DNA of 64,000 nucleotides from Gnetum montanum. Taxonomy: Eukaryota; Streptophyta; Gnetopsida; Gnetales; Gnetaceae. The stretch lies in contig MNCI01016437.1 in the NCBI GenBank assembly GCA_015680685.1, positions 21,372 to 85,371 on the forward strand, given 5' to 3'. The translations under genes and the position numbers were made by a program. The first letter of the stretch is position 1. Each line of letters begins with the position of its first letter. The notes under the pieces are model-generated. The model was not told the DNA's origin, did not search any database, and saw only the letters and a list, made by a program, of their open reading frames with translations. This document shows, piece by piece, positions 1 to 10,534 of this stretch.

Positions 1-690
1 ATCAAAGAATCTAGAAAAGGACAATTAATAAGAGACTTGTCGAACAAATAGTGAAACTAGAGAAAGCTTTAGCAAAAGTTAAAATCAAAGAAGAAAAGAA
101 AAATAGAAAGAATAAACATTAAGATACTAAGTTATAGAGGATGAAGATGAAAATGATCTTATTATGTCTAACTTTCTTGATATTGAATAAGATAATGAGT
201 TATCTAGTGTTCATTATGCAAGTAAATCTTCTAACAATGGATCTAGTCATGCCTCTTCTTTATCAAGTTCTAAAGAGGATACATTGTCAAATGAAGAGTG
301 TAATAAAAATGAAGAAAATAGATATAATTTATGATCAAAAGAAATATTAATTACTTGCAAGCCTTCAAATGTCATTTCTAATCCATCTACTAAGAGAGTT
401 TTTTAACCAAGTAGAAGAGAGAAAAATAAAGGTAAAGAAGATCAAGTAGAGAAAATTTCTCAAAATCAAAATTTTAATAAATGGATGAAGAAACTAGGCT
501 TTTATGGAGATCGAGAATATGATTTAGTTGAGGATTTGAAACATGTTAGGGGCAATGTTGGCATATATCAATTGTTACAGATAGGAGATTAGCAAATAAA
601 AACTTTAGAATTTATTAAGGTAAAAAGAGAGTTGGAGAGTCAAAGTTAAGTATGTATCTAACATTGATAAGCTAATAAAAACTAGCTATG
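1..690 (+). pseudogene. Element A gag C-terminal / pre-protease region, degraded
   Basis: Seen: an AT-rich stretch whose interrupted frames give a lysine/glutamate-rich coiled-coil-like start, a serine-rich segment, then a block near 500-590 with residues FYGDREYDLVEDLK. This resembles the region just before the protease in plant Ty3/gypsy polyproteins. Several in-frame stops (for example near 405 and 590) and frameshifts make it non-functional. No zinc knuckle is visible. The assignment rests mainly on position directly upstream of a recognisable protease and on composition. The beginning of gag lies outside the window. Confidence 0.5.
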
Positions 691-1085
691 ATTGTACTCC
701 TGATAAGGAAGCTCCTCTTTTTCTTTTGACAATGAAGTAAAAAGACAAATATCTTCATAGTTGTTTGGTTGACTTTGGAGCTACCTCTATTATCATGCCA
801 TTGACTATATGTAAAAACCTTGGTTTGACTCCTAAATAGTCCAATAAAAATATTGTTCAAGTAGATAAAAGTAGAGTAAAGATTGTGGGTTAGTTACCCA
901 ATGTTCTATTTGAAATTGATTTTCAACCTCATATAAAAAGTAGAATAACTATTTAAGTAGTAGATATACCAGATTCACATAGTCTTTTGTTGAGTAGAAG
1001 TTAGATTAAGGATTTCTCAGGTTACATATCAATAGATTATTCACATATGTGGCTACCTTGGAATAGGAAGTTGAATCAAATATAC
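691..1085 (+). pseudogene. Element A aspartic protease (retropepsin), degraded
   Basis: The retropepsin cleaves the Gag-Pol precursor in the particle. Seen: the active-site region reads LVDFGATSIIMP (D codon 771-773), with phenylalanine where the family has serine or threonine. A degenerate version of the second conserved block (family LLLGRxWI) lies near 990-1010, here LLLSRS followed by a stop. It ends in a DYSHMWLPW-type segment near 1035-1070. Known of the family: two such domains dimerise and each supplies one aspartate. Stops occur at about 739, 838 and 954. The DFG triplet and these stops mean it is inactive. Confidence 0.75.
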
Positions 1086-1199
1086 ACATACAATGAACCT
1101 TTGATGAATGAAAACATTACTTCAAATGAAAAGAATAAAGTCATTGAAACAAGAGCTTTTGAAGCCAAGATTTGCACACTTCAAGAAGTTTTTAACTTG

Positions 1200-1640
1200 G
1201 AAAAATAGGAATCCCAAGATGAGAGAAAATGGGAACTATACTTTGATGGTTTTTGTAAGTCCAAAGGTGAAAGAGTTGGAGTAGTTTTAGTAAAAGATGA
1301 TTCCTCAAAAATATTCAAGGCAATTCATCTATCTTTTCCTTGCATTAATAACAAGGTTGAATATGAATCTCTAAGTATTGGAATTAAAATAACATTGGAA
1401 AAATTAATTAAGGTAATCATCATAAAAGAAGACTCAAGATTTGTCTATGAATAGATTAAAGGTAATTGTGTAGTAAAAAGTTCATTCTTGCGATCCTATA
1501 AATAGCTTGTTTGCAAAATGTTAGATTAGTTCCATTACTACCAAATAGAACATATAGGTAGAGGAGATAATTATATAGCTAATGATTTAGCAAAGGTAGC
1601 CTTAATGTTAGATGTGAAAAAGATAGAAAGATACAAAGGC
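1200..1640 (+). pseudogene. Element A RNase H-like domain located upstream of RT
   Basis: Seen: WELYFDGF at about 1229 begins a ribonuclease H fold of the type carried as an additional domain in plant Ty3/gypsy elements. It continues with a VVLVKDD strand, an NNKVEYESL segment holding the expected glutamate, and a later HIGRGDNYIANDLAK block carrying the final aspartate. The domain lies between protease and RT, not after RT. Some plant gypsy lineages are known to have this order, so it is probably native and not a rearrangement. In-frame stops at about 1453, 1501 and 1527 show it is dead. It would degrade RNA in RNA-DNA hybrids or be a structural vestige. Confidence 0.7.
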
Positions 1641-1879
1641 GTAACAATTGAGAAAGAACATCAGCCATCAATACCAGATAACATAAAGCATTTACAAGTA
1701 TTCAAAGGTGATGATAAATTGCTTAGGTTATTAAGGAATAAGTAGGAATTCAAAAATTAAATTGTACCTGAAACAACATCAAGGTTTAAGACTAATTCTA
1801 TTTCCAAAAAGATGATTGATTATGAACATGAATTTAGTCAATATTTGCTTACTAGAAAAGATATATAGAATCTAGATGA

Positions 1880-2198
1880 TCAAGCTTTTGAAGTAGTTAA
1901 TCTTGGATCTATTGAGATGCCAAAGATGTTAAATGTTATAAAGGAAAATGATACATTTTTCAAGAAAAATTTATTATTACTTTTGAAAAATAATTTTAAA
2001 AATTTTGCTTGGTCATATGATGATCTTAAAGCTTTTAGACTAGATGTGATGACACATAAAATTCATTTGATAAATGGTTGTAAGATAGTTGAACAAAAAT
2101 AAAGGAAATTCAATCCATCATTTGAACTAGTCATGGAAGCTGAGATCAAAAAGTTATAACAAGTCCAAATCATATATCCAGTCTAATACTTGACATGG
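1880..2198 (+). pseudogene. Element A reverse transcriptase, N-terminal part
   Basis: Seen: a frame from about 1880 contains NFAWSYDDLKAF, then NPSFELVMEAEIKKL and YPV. This is the conserved lead-in to Ty3/gypsy RT (the FAWSYDDL and NPxxxxxVKxEIxKLL motifs). The frame breaks at a stop near 2100 and another near 2157. It then runs into the TSD catgg at 2194-2198, where element Z inserted. The polypeptide resumes at 19465 with WLTNLMLVRKKNG. The interruption therefore falls inside the fingers/palm region of RT, before the catalytic motif. Confidence 0.8.
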
Positions 2199-3039
2199 TG
2201 ATGGGACGTGATATCACATGGGCTGTGATATCGTGTATGCGATATCGCGGCCGTTGTGATATCGCATCCCTTACGATATTGCATACGTGATATCGCGGTG
2301 CACCGTCATATTTATAAATAAGAGGGGGCTCTCCCTTGTTTCCCATCCTAGGCTTAAACCGTAGTGAAACTCTGGTAGATTGATCACTCTAGAGATAAAA
2401 TATTTTCCATGTGCTCGTAGTAGGAGTCCTAAAGTGAGCAGATCTTTATTTGAGCAAACATTGTACCTGAACATAAGTTTGTGTACGTAAACAAAGATGA
2501 GCTTCTTGGATAAACCTTGCAGTGCATGGAATAGGCTAATTAGGATTTTATTTATTGTTATTTACTATTTATCATTTAAATGCTTTATTAGGAATTAAAT
2601 CTTTCTCAACCCTTCTCTCCTAGTTAAGTGCCTCAGTATGATCGCTTCGAGCATGTGCGTTACGCATGGTGATCCTAGCAATGATTAGCGTTTGGTAACC
2701 ATGGTTGCATTGGTTCAAGGTGTGAATGGTAAGTGGGAACGGATGCTGACGCTAAGCTAATTTAGACTTAGTTAGTTAGTTAGAGTTAGTTAATTAATTT
2801 CTTCAACCCTTCACCTCAATATCATAGGAGATAAAACATAAAAGCTCTAAAAATCATATACCTTGGACTTACTTAACCATACATCGTGACAAATACAAGT
2901 AAGCCCAAGAAGACAACGAATAATTAACCTTAAGTGTTCCATGAGGCATGTAGGCACTTAGTCTATGGAGTTTGACCAGATCGCGCGTGTTATGCTTATA
3001 TTCGTATGGTTGAGTGTAGGGGTACCTTGCCACTCATCA
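2199..3039 (+). repeat. Element Z 5' LTR
   Basis: 841 bp, TGATGGGACG...CTCATCA. The U3 begins with an array of near-perfect GCGATATCGC palindromes (about 2207-2300). A TATA box (TATAAATA, 2313-2320) and an AGAGGGGGCTC segment follow. The matching 3' LTR is at 18607. The catgg duplication directly precedes it. Confidence 0.92.
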
Positions 3040-3058
3040 TTGGCGCCATTTCTGAGGA
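3040..3058 (+). promoter_or_regulatory. Primer binding site of element Z (tRNA-Asp type)
   Basis: TTGGCGCCATTTCTGAGGA directly follows the 5' LTR. It matches, with several differences, the TGGCGCCGTTGCCGGGGA complement of plant tRNA-Asp 3' ends known for Athila-type elements. The match is degraded. Confidence 0.75.
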
Positions 3059-3179
3059 CTAAGTGTTTGTGCACTAAGTAGAACATAGGAAATTACTCAC
3101 ATCATTGGGAACCTAAACAAACCCTTAGGGTTAATTAAAAAAAATTATAATAGTTAAATAGCACACCGAATAAGACACA

Positions 3180-4465
3180 ATGTCTTCTTCTTCTTCTCAC
3201 AAGAGAAATACACCACCTAGGGATCATACAAAGAATAGTCGGTAGTCTAAAATGCATAACCTAAATCAGCCAGTTCCTCAACAATATAGGGTGATATATA
3301 CTCATCTTGATGAGTACATACCTAATTTTACGTTTATTCTCCATCAGGATGAACAGATGCTCTGGAGAGACTTGCAGGGTAACATAGTGTTACCTTTAGA
3401 TTAGTCAGTCCCAAACATGCTTCTCTGTGCTTTGGCACAGATTGGCATGACTCAGCTCTACGCTGAATATGTTGCAGTAGATTTTGACACAAGGGATTAT
3501 CATCCCACAAAAGCACAACGTATGAGGGACTCAAGGTAGGAGAGCCAACATACATTGTTGAAGGGAAAAGGGGTCCCGCACATCCTAAGTGAAATCGGAG
3601 ATGGTGAACCACTTATAACGGGTTCTCTATTGAAAGATGTTCCTCCTCCTAATGATAATGAGGAGGTGGTGTATCAGAACCTATGCTCCACGATACACAA
3701 CCCTAGTTCTAATCCCCGTGAGCACCAACTATTCACTGAGGGAATAACAACATATGACAAGGATGGACACTTAGATCGTCATCATGATCAGGGCCAAAGA
3801 CACAGAAGAGAAGGTAGGAAACATTATCATGGTGATGGTTCTCCTTCTTCTTCCTCTTCTTCACATTATTCACCCTCTTCTTCCACCTCTGGACGTAGCC
3901 ATCATGAGCATAACGGGGAGGATAGAGGTAGACAAAATGAGAGACCTCAACAAGAAAGTCTAGAGAGAGGAAAAGGGCATGAACGAAGGAAAAGTAGGGA
4001 ACAACGTAGACACCATAGACTTCATGAAAGAGACAATCATGACAAGCCCCTACTTGCAACCTGGAGCATGTTAAATATAATAGAGGTAGTGAGAATAACA
4101 ACAAGGCATTTAAAAGATAGCTGAATCAAGCATTTAGACATGAACAATATCCCACACTTTGAAGGGGGATACAATGCTGACCTGTAACATCATTTATAGG
4201 CATTCCACAATGCCTGCACCTTACAAAACATAGAGAACGAGTGGAAAAAACTAAAGTTTTTTCCCAGGACACTCATCAAGGAAGCAGAGAGTTGGTACCG
4301 GTCCTTAGAACCAAAAACCATTATGAGGTGGAGTACGATGTTAGAACTCTTCAACGATAAATATCAAATGTACTCTAGAGTGTCTAACTTGCGTAACCAG
4401 ATCCAAGAATGGAAGCAAATTACTCATGAACCCTTGGATGCTACCATGGGCTGCTACTATGCATT
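3180..4465 (+). pseudogene. Element Z gag, first part
   Basis: Gag forms the particle and binds the RNA. Seen: ATG at 3180 begins MSSSSSHKRN. A block with YTHLDEYIPNF and FILHQDEQM follows, shared with the gag start of element F. Residues encoded at about 3780-4050 are rich in His, Arg, Ser and Glu (an SPSSSSSSHY run), probably a disordered linker. The retrotransposon gag core follows at about 4137-4465 (FPRTLIKEAESWY, then LFNDKYQMYSRV). Stops at about 3243, 3402 and 3540 and a frame change near 4120 make it a pseudogene. Element B interrupts it at 4470, and the frame resumes at 14591. Confidence 0.85.
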
Positions 4466-4470
4466 GTTAC

Positions 4471-5660
4471 TGAAACACCACAAAAATCTTTGAGTTTAGC
4501 ATCTGTCTGACAAGAAGCAGATCCCCATGACCCACAGGAGACTTTGGCTACATTTGAAGTCACACAGGGCAATTTTGAGAATCGAAACACCTGGTTTTTA
4601 CTAAGTGTTGTGCCGACGTATACGCCCAGTGTACGCCCAGCGTCTACGCCCAGTTTTAAACCAAGTGTTGTGCTAGCGTCTACGCCAGCGTCTACGCCTG
4701 ATGGTCAGCATACACGCCTAACACGCATGCTCAGCAGGTGCAACAGGAGCAAGAATTGAAGCAAGTTGGTGTCCAGCATCCATCAGCGTATACGCCCTAG
4801 CGTATACGCCAGCATCTATCCAAGTCTACGCCCAGCGTATACACCCAGCATATACCATGTTCCTAAATTGTAAACGCCCGGTCTACACGCCACGTGTCTC
4901 CCAGTCTGATTTTCCCGGTAACCCTACCCCTATAAATAGCCCAATTTTCCGCATTTTTAAGGGTCGGCAAAAATTGACCAGAAAAGACCCAGAGCAATTA
5001 CGTTGCAGAAACCCCCTTACGCTTACGCTTACGCTAGAAGTCCTGTACGCCGAGCACAATCCGCGCTCCGCCTACCGTGTCAGCCGGCTGCATCCCTGCG
5101 TCCACCGAGGCTTTACGTTCACCTTGTGTCCCTACACAACTGCATTAGACCAGTGCACAACATTTTAACTCTGTAATCCACTGTTTACGCTGGTTACAAG
5201 TTCTTTTACAGTTTTACGTTAATTTGGCCCACGCTTCGTTTACGCCTGCTTACGTTCTCGCTCCGTTTACGCCCGCATACGCCCACTGTTTAGACCGTTT
5301 ACGTTTGCTTACGCCCTACATTTATTTACGCTATTTACGCTATCCATGCCTGTATACGCTTACGCCGTGCCTATATTTGTTTACGCTGTTTATGCCCTAC
5401 TCTGTTTACGTCTTTTACACTTACGCTCTGTCTACGCCCGTTTCACTATTTACGCTCCGTTTACGCATAACCCAGCGTATAACGCTTTGGCGGCACTCGG
5501 GGAAATCCTTGTCTGATCCGCGTGCGGACCACCCAAGGTACCCTACCTTCGTGCATTCCAGCACGCCCTCAGGCGAAGGTGGGGTCATCTGCGCTCGTCC
5601 TGTGATCTCGCAGTCTCTGTTTCCCGTTCCAGCTGGGGACCGACGATTTCAGGCGGTACA
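4471..5660 (+). repeat. Element B 5' LTR
   Basis: 1190 bp. U3 (4610-4850) is filled with CGTNTACGCCCAG-like units, many containing the palindrome GCGTATACGC. The TATA box TATAAATAG is at 4931-4939. Downstream, 5010-5470 has dozens of TTTACGC/TTACGCT heptamers. Ends GGCGGTACA at 5660. Confidence 0.93.
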
Positions 5661-5682
5661 GATTTTGGCGCTAGAAGGAGGG
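5661..5682 (+). promoter_or_regulatory. Primer binding site of element B
   Basis: GATTTTGGCGCTAGAAGGAG follows the LTR directly. Variants stand at the same place in C (TTGGCACTAGAAGGAGG) and E (TTGGTGCTAGAAGGGGGG). The TGGCGC start is right for a tRNA CCA end. I did not identify the tRNA. Confidence 0.75.
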
Positions 5683-5755
5683 CCTCCGCCTAAACAATTT
5701 GACTGCACGCTCCTCAGCGTCTACGCTCATCAGCGTTTTCGCTGCCCTGTTTAAA

Positions 5756-5905
5756 CCCCCAACTCAGCGTTTACGCTGTCGATTCTCCAGCGTCTACGCT
5801 ACACATAAACCCTAGCTTATACGCTGCACGCTTACGCCAGCGGTTACGCTGCATGCTTACGCCAGCGTTTACGCTGCATACTCTGCAGATTTGTCTACGC
5901 CAGTC
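5756..5905 (+). repeat. Leader repeats of element B (CAGCGTNTACGCT motifs)
   Basis: Between primer site and gag, about seven near-copies of CAGCGTTTACGCT / GCTTACGCCAGCG occur in 150 bases. The same ACGCT/AGCGT words fill the LTRs. Element C has a comparable repetitive leader (37300-38120). Confidence 0.75.
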
Positions 5906-5960
5906 GCATACACTTTGTTATCCAGTACATCAATCTCGCACACTCAAACCGTCTATCATC

Positions 5961-8112
5961 ATGAATCCCATCAACATTACCACTGCTACTACCCAAAGCG
6001 TTAACATTTCAGACACAACGACTGCCCAGCAATCTATCACACAACATATGGGAGGGCATTCCACAATGGGGCCCCGTCGGTTGTTGAGGTTACAAGGGAG
6101 AGACCCTGCCGCTAATGTTATAAGCCAAGACGAGTACAACTTCATCTGCATTAAGATGCAAGCCGGCCTGGCAGTAGATCGGGTTGAAATGGAGGTAAAA
6201 AGGCAATTTGAAATCTTTTACATAGGGGGATATGAATTCATCCCTTCCCCATACGACGTAATCCCCATTCCAGAACAATTCTCGGAACTCTTTACGCAGC
6301 TCCTTCTGCACAGGGGCCAATCGCTAGACCAAGTTACGGCAGATCCACAACGGGACGAAGAGGACGAATTCGCTGCGCAATCTGAGCATGAAGACTCCTA
6401 TCATACTCTTAGTTCACATAACCACATGAACCCCATATTTAACCTGGACGCAGGGGAGGTAATACCCCTCCAACCCCCTAACTCTGCCCACACTCAAGCA
6501 CTGTTTCAAGAAACATCCACGTCAGTCCAGGTCCCTCCCCAGGGCAACCCTTTTACAGCTGTGGGTTCATCCTCACAAGCACCGCCCCCTCACAGTAACG
6601 TGGGAGTGACATTCCAATCCCAAGCACTGAGAATGCCACATGTTATACCCATGTCCACATCTGCCCACTACATCCCGCATGTCCAAACGCATATACCCCT
6701 TTTCACTGCTGTAACCCAACAAGGGGCCTCCTCGTACAACATGGCCGGATAATGGCCGATGATTGGCATGACGTCGCACCAGACTTCCCACCACTATGTA
6801 CCACCCCACACGTTGCCACCAGCTCATGTGCCCCAGGCACAGCCACGACCACAACAGCAACAACCTCCTCTCTATAATGTATTGCCCCTAGTGCCATCTA
6901 CTGTACACTTCCCGCAAACGCAACCACCAACAACGCAAATTTCAGCCTTCCAGTCCACCATTCAACAGTCTAACCCATACAACGCGCCACAAGCCCAAAC
7001 CACCATGCTCCCAAGCACTCAGGATTGGGCAGATNTGTTGTATGGGTTAGACTGTTGAATGGTGGACTGGAAGGCTGAAATTTGCGTTGTTGGTGGTTGC
7101 GTTTGCGGGAAGTGTACAGTAGATGGCACTAGGGGCAATACATTATAGAGAGGAGGTTGTTGCTGTTGTGGTCGTGGCTGTGCCTGGGGCACATGAGCTG
7201 GTGGCAACGTGTGGGGTGNTGTTCCGGTTGGAATGTGTACTGCTCTAGGCTTGGCCCCACACTGTCCTCCGGGTGTTCCCCATGTCGCTTACGGGAAGGG
7301 CACTCGATTGGTACCACGCCTTGCCCAGGAATTCCATCTGCACTTTGGATGACGTTATATGCTAGTTTGTGACCCGGTTCAAGTATAACTTGAAACCCGA
7401 GCCAACGCTGGATAGCCTCATGCAGATTAAGCAAGGGCCTCTCGAACCGGTCCAAAAATTTATTCAAAGATGGAGCGTAGCTCTGAACGAGCTTCATGAA
7501 CCAATCTCCTCATTTTACCTGCTCACAATCCTAAAAGGGGTCGTCAATGATTTCTTTAAATCTAAACTGTATTACCTCAATGCGCGACATCCCAATCAGG
7601 CGTTCGAGGAAATTAAGAACATTGAAGAAGCTGCCCAAAACAGTCATGATCCAGCCTACACAGCCTTTAAGAATCAACATACTAAGAAGGACAAAGAAAA
7701 GGCTAAAACCACTATAGCAGCCGTAGCAGGGACACAACAACAAAAACCACCGATGCCACCTACTAACTACTATCACCCCCCGCCCACAACCACCACACAG
7801 GAATCATCATCACAACCGAATCCGACAAACCGTACACGGAATTTTGAGAGGAAAGAACCCTCTCAATACACGCCTCTGCCAATGAAGCCTTCCCAACTCT
7901 TCGATCAACTCTTGAAGGCTAGGCTGATGAGCCACAAACAATTATCCCCTGCGGCCATACAAAGACACGACCGATTTTGTCAACTCGTACAGAATCTGAA
8001 TCTGGCAACGCCGGATGAGCCGCCCGTGCCCAAAGGATTCCGGATGGATCGCTTTTGCGACTATCATCAAAGACCGGGGCATGGAACAGATTACTGTTTC
8101 ACTTTAAAATAG
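5961..8112 (+). pseudogene. Element B gag
   Basis: Gag builds the particle. Start chosen at ATG 5961 (MNPINITTATT), because E has an equivalent start (MNPVTIAI) at 34609. Order: N-terminal domain with EYNFICIKMQA and YIGGYEFIPSPYD; a Pro/Gln-rich segment to about 7030; the retrotransposon gag core (MSLTGRALDWYHALP at about 7283-7327, TRFKYNLK, then WSVALNELHEPI); a C-terminal zinc knuckle CDYHQRPGHGTDYC at 8058-8099 (C-x2-H-x4-H-x4-C spacing). Defects: a stop at 6750-6752 with frame change, the assembly fault at 7035-7219 that removes part of the core, and TAG at 8110-8112 where glutamine is expected. Otherwise unusually intact. Confidence 0.88.
7035..7219. other. Misplaced inverted 182-bp block between two Ns (assembly artefact)
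   Basis: Bases 7037-7218 are the reverse complement of 6802-6983 with no difference that I could see, and are bounded by single Ns at 7035 and 7219. Gag homology is interrupted here: about 75 codons present in C between TTEEWEE and FRSETLLL are missing. This looks like a small contig placed wrongly in a gap. Confidence 0.92.
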
Positions 8113-8990
8113 GATATCCAACGGATGATTGATGAAGGTAACATCACATTTGACGGGGCTAACCCCATCCAACCACAAAATCAGACCATGGGGGTGTACC
8201 AAGATCCCCTAAATACTAAGGAGGCTTCGTACACAATCAACACGATTTACTGTGATGATGATCCCGACACGCCCTACATTAACACCATACACCCCGAAAA
8301 TAAAGAAACATCTAACAAGCCATTTGTAGTTCAGGTCCCTCCCGCTGAGTCTACGCTCGCACCCCAAGCATCCCGCACCCCGCAGTGGCCGTACGTAGTC
8401 CAAGTGCCCTCGACTACACCCGCCTCCAACATGACGACGCGCCAACAACCCTACGTGGTGCGCATCCATCCCGTTAATCCCGTGAATACAACGACACCTT
8501 ACGCTCGGCCCACCCCTTTTGTAGTCTGAGTACCACCCGCTGTTGCAATGACTGAGGTCCCATCTCCACTAAGACCAACTCCATACGTCGTCTGGATGCC
8601 CGCACAGACTCCTGCCCAGTCGTACCCACAACCCCGCCCTGCTCCATATGTCGTAACGGTCCCTGGGCAATCCCAGGTTCCGAGGCCAAATCCACCTCCG
8701 CGTAACACGCGAGAACGCCTGGTGGACAGGCCCACACGCGAGCGCGTGGAGAGAGAATGCCAACGGCTAGCCATGGGGCCACCTAAACCAACACCTCTTA
8801 GCTCCATGCCCATGGCATCATCTGACAATCTACCTAACTTAGACAGCAGCAGCGAAACCTATCGGACACACGAACAACGTGAAACTGCTAACATCTGCAA
8901 GAACGACAAATCACAGAAACGCGAGATAAAACTCCTGGGCCCGATGGACCCAGTCCATCTCAATAAAAACACCCCTGACAGCAGAGATTT
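8113..8990 (+). pseudogene. Element B gag-protease linker with repeated PFVVxVP motifs
   Basis: Seen: six copies of a short motif P(F/Y)VV-x-(V/I/M)-(P/H), at about 8320, 8389, 8449, 8515, 8580 and 8643. Spacing is 60-69 bases (20-23 residues), separated by Pro/Thr/Ser-rich sequence. A TGA at 8527-8529 interrupts the fourth. C (about 40031, 40096, 40135, 40250) and E (about 46430, 46490, 46529, 46580) each keep four recognisable copies in the same place. The role is unknown; a repeated protease cleavage site or an interaction motif are possibilities. Residues 8740-8830 begin a charged segment leading to the pre-protease domain. Confidence 0.75.
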
Positions 8991-10009
8991 CGTGACAGTC
9001 CTAACACAAGTCACTCAGGCACTAAAGCAAAAGAACACGTCTCTAAGCTTATATGATTTAGTGTTAACTTCCTAGACTCACCGCGAAGCTCTTGTACGTA
9101 TGTTAACATCTATCCCAGTTAGTGAGGACTTGCCTCCGAGCGAACCGGTAATCCATGCGGTGATGTATCCCCCTCACGGGGTCAGCCCTAAGCCCTTGAG
9201 CTTCCACGACGAGAGCATCAAAATAGATAAAACAACGGGTGAGACGACGAACGACCCCTATGTTTATAACCATACATATAAACCAATTTAAGATACATAG
9301 GGTACATGTAGATGATGGGGAAGCCACTAATGTTGTACCATATCCAATCATCGAACAATTGGGGCTTACAGACTTGATCAAACCCACGACAACCACATAT
9401 TTGAAATCCTTCAGCAGGTCACGCGTATTAGTCAAGGGCACGATAACCCTCGACTTTCTAGCGGGAGACCAGTTCCCTACATCCGCTGATTTCTTGGTAG
9501 TTGATGAGATGCCAGGGTTTAATCTCATATTAGGAAGACCCTGGCTAGCCCAGTTGAGAGCCGTTTCATCCCCCATACATCAGGAAATTCACCTGCCCTA
9601 CGAGGGCGAAGAAGTCATTATACCTGGGGAAGCGGTCATTCCCATCATCTCATCAAACTCAGACATAGAGCAAGGGTCGGAAATAGAGCTCGAAAAGCCT
9701 AGCCAAAGTGACAAGAATCCTCGATCACTGGCAAACTGCAAGCCCTCTAGCACAGATCGAAAATCTCCCAAAACTGAAACGCCACCATCTGACATGCCAC
9801 ACCTGCGGCCTCGTGAAGAAGACAACGCGGAAAAAATGACCAATACCGAAACGCTCGAAAATACAATCATCGAAAACATTCTAACAAACGTCTCCTGGGC
9901 TGAATTGCCATTCAACATAATCAGTGAGGGAGACGCTGAGTATAAAATTGTGCCTGTCAGTACAACCTCTAACGTAAAAATAAAGAATATCAAAAAGCAA
10001 TTAAAATAG
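8991..10009 (+). pseudogene. Element B aspartic protease with upstream domain
   Basis: Seen: a conserved lead-in (VTQALKQKNTSLSLYDLVL at about 9007-9066, then HREALVRMLTSIP). The retropepsin is at about 9239-9640: VHVDDGEATNVVPYPIIEQLG, LVKGTITLDFLAG and the second conserved block LILGRPWLAQL near 9525-9557. The active-site triplet is DDG instead of DSG/DTG, and C and E also have DDG, so this is a family trait and not a random hit. A TAG at 9073-9075 and a frame shift between 9239 and 9291 break the chain. The frame stays open to 10009 with an acidic/serine-rich tail. A hairpin array begins immediately after its stop. Confidence 0.85.
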
Positions 10010-10017
10010 AAAACAAA

Positions 10018-10310
10018 TCCTTAGTCCGAAATGACGTTAAACTATAAAAAGACCGAAATGACATTAAACTACGATAAAACAGGAAAAACAATTAAATACC
10101 ACCCCCGGTCCGAAATGACACTAAACTATCATGTCCGCAATGACATAAAACTAGCCACGATCAGCGATGGTCGGTTAGCCGAGAAATCTATCCGCGTCTC
10201 CCTAAAAATCCCTTGATTACGTATGGGGCCCGAAATGGCCATAAACTACGCATAGGGCCCGAAATGGCCATAAACTAGGCATGGGGCCCGAAATGGCCAT
10301 AAACTAGTAC
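10018..10310 (+). repeat. Hairpin-repeat array B1, downstream of protease
   Basis: Eight or so units with tail TAAACTA. Clear stems: ATGTC/GACAT with loop CGCAAT (10131-10146); GGCC/GGCC with loop CGAAAT at 10227-10240, 10256-10269 and 10285-10298; GTC/GAC with loop CGAAAT near 10030 and 10110. The GTC/GAC to GGCC/GGCC change with an unchanged loop is a compensatory pair of changes. Confidence 0.88.
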
Positions 10311-10534
10311 TTGCTTTTCGTTCTACGTTTATAATCGCTTCTTGTATTACACTCAAAATAGAAAACAAACCAAAATATTTTACATTTCTATGGCATGTTA
10401 AAACCGAAATCAACACCAAAAATATATATATATATGTTATTACATACAATCAACCATCTCTGTTCACTTCATAATTTCCAAGTTATAGTTTCAGTATAAG
10501 TTTGAATCGAAAAATGAAAAAAAAACACTAAATG

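Noticed and set aside
3334-4104. Minus-strand frames opposite Z gag
   Set aside because: Opposite the His/Arg/Ser-rich gag linker; element F shows conservation only in the sense reading.
6090-6897. Minus-strand frames opposite B gag
   Set aside because: Shadows of the gag reading frame, with no family conservation.
6802-7218. Large inverted repeat as a biological hairpin or foldback element
   Set aside because: Bounded by single Ns and interrupts gag; best explained as a misassembled contig.
8209-8828. Several overlapping minus-strand frames in element B
   Set aside because: They lie opposite well-supported gag-linker coding sequence, are not shared with C or E, and reflect high GC with few stops.
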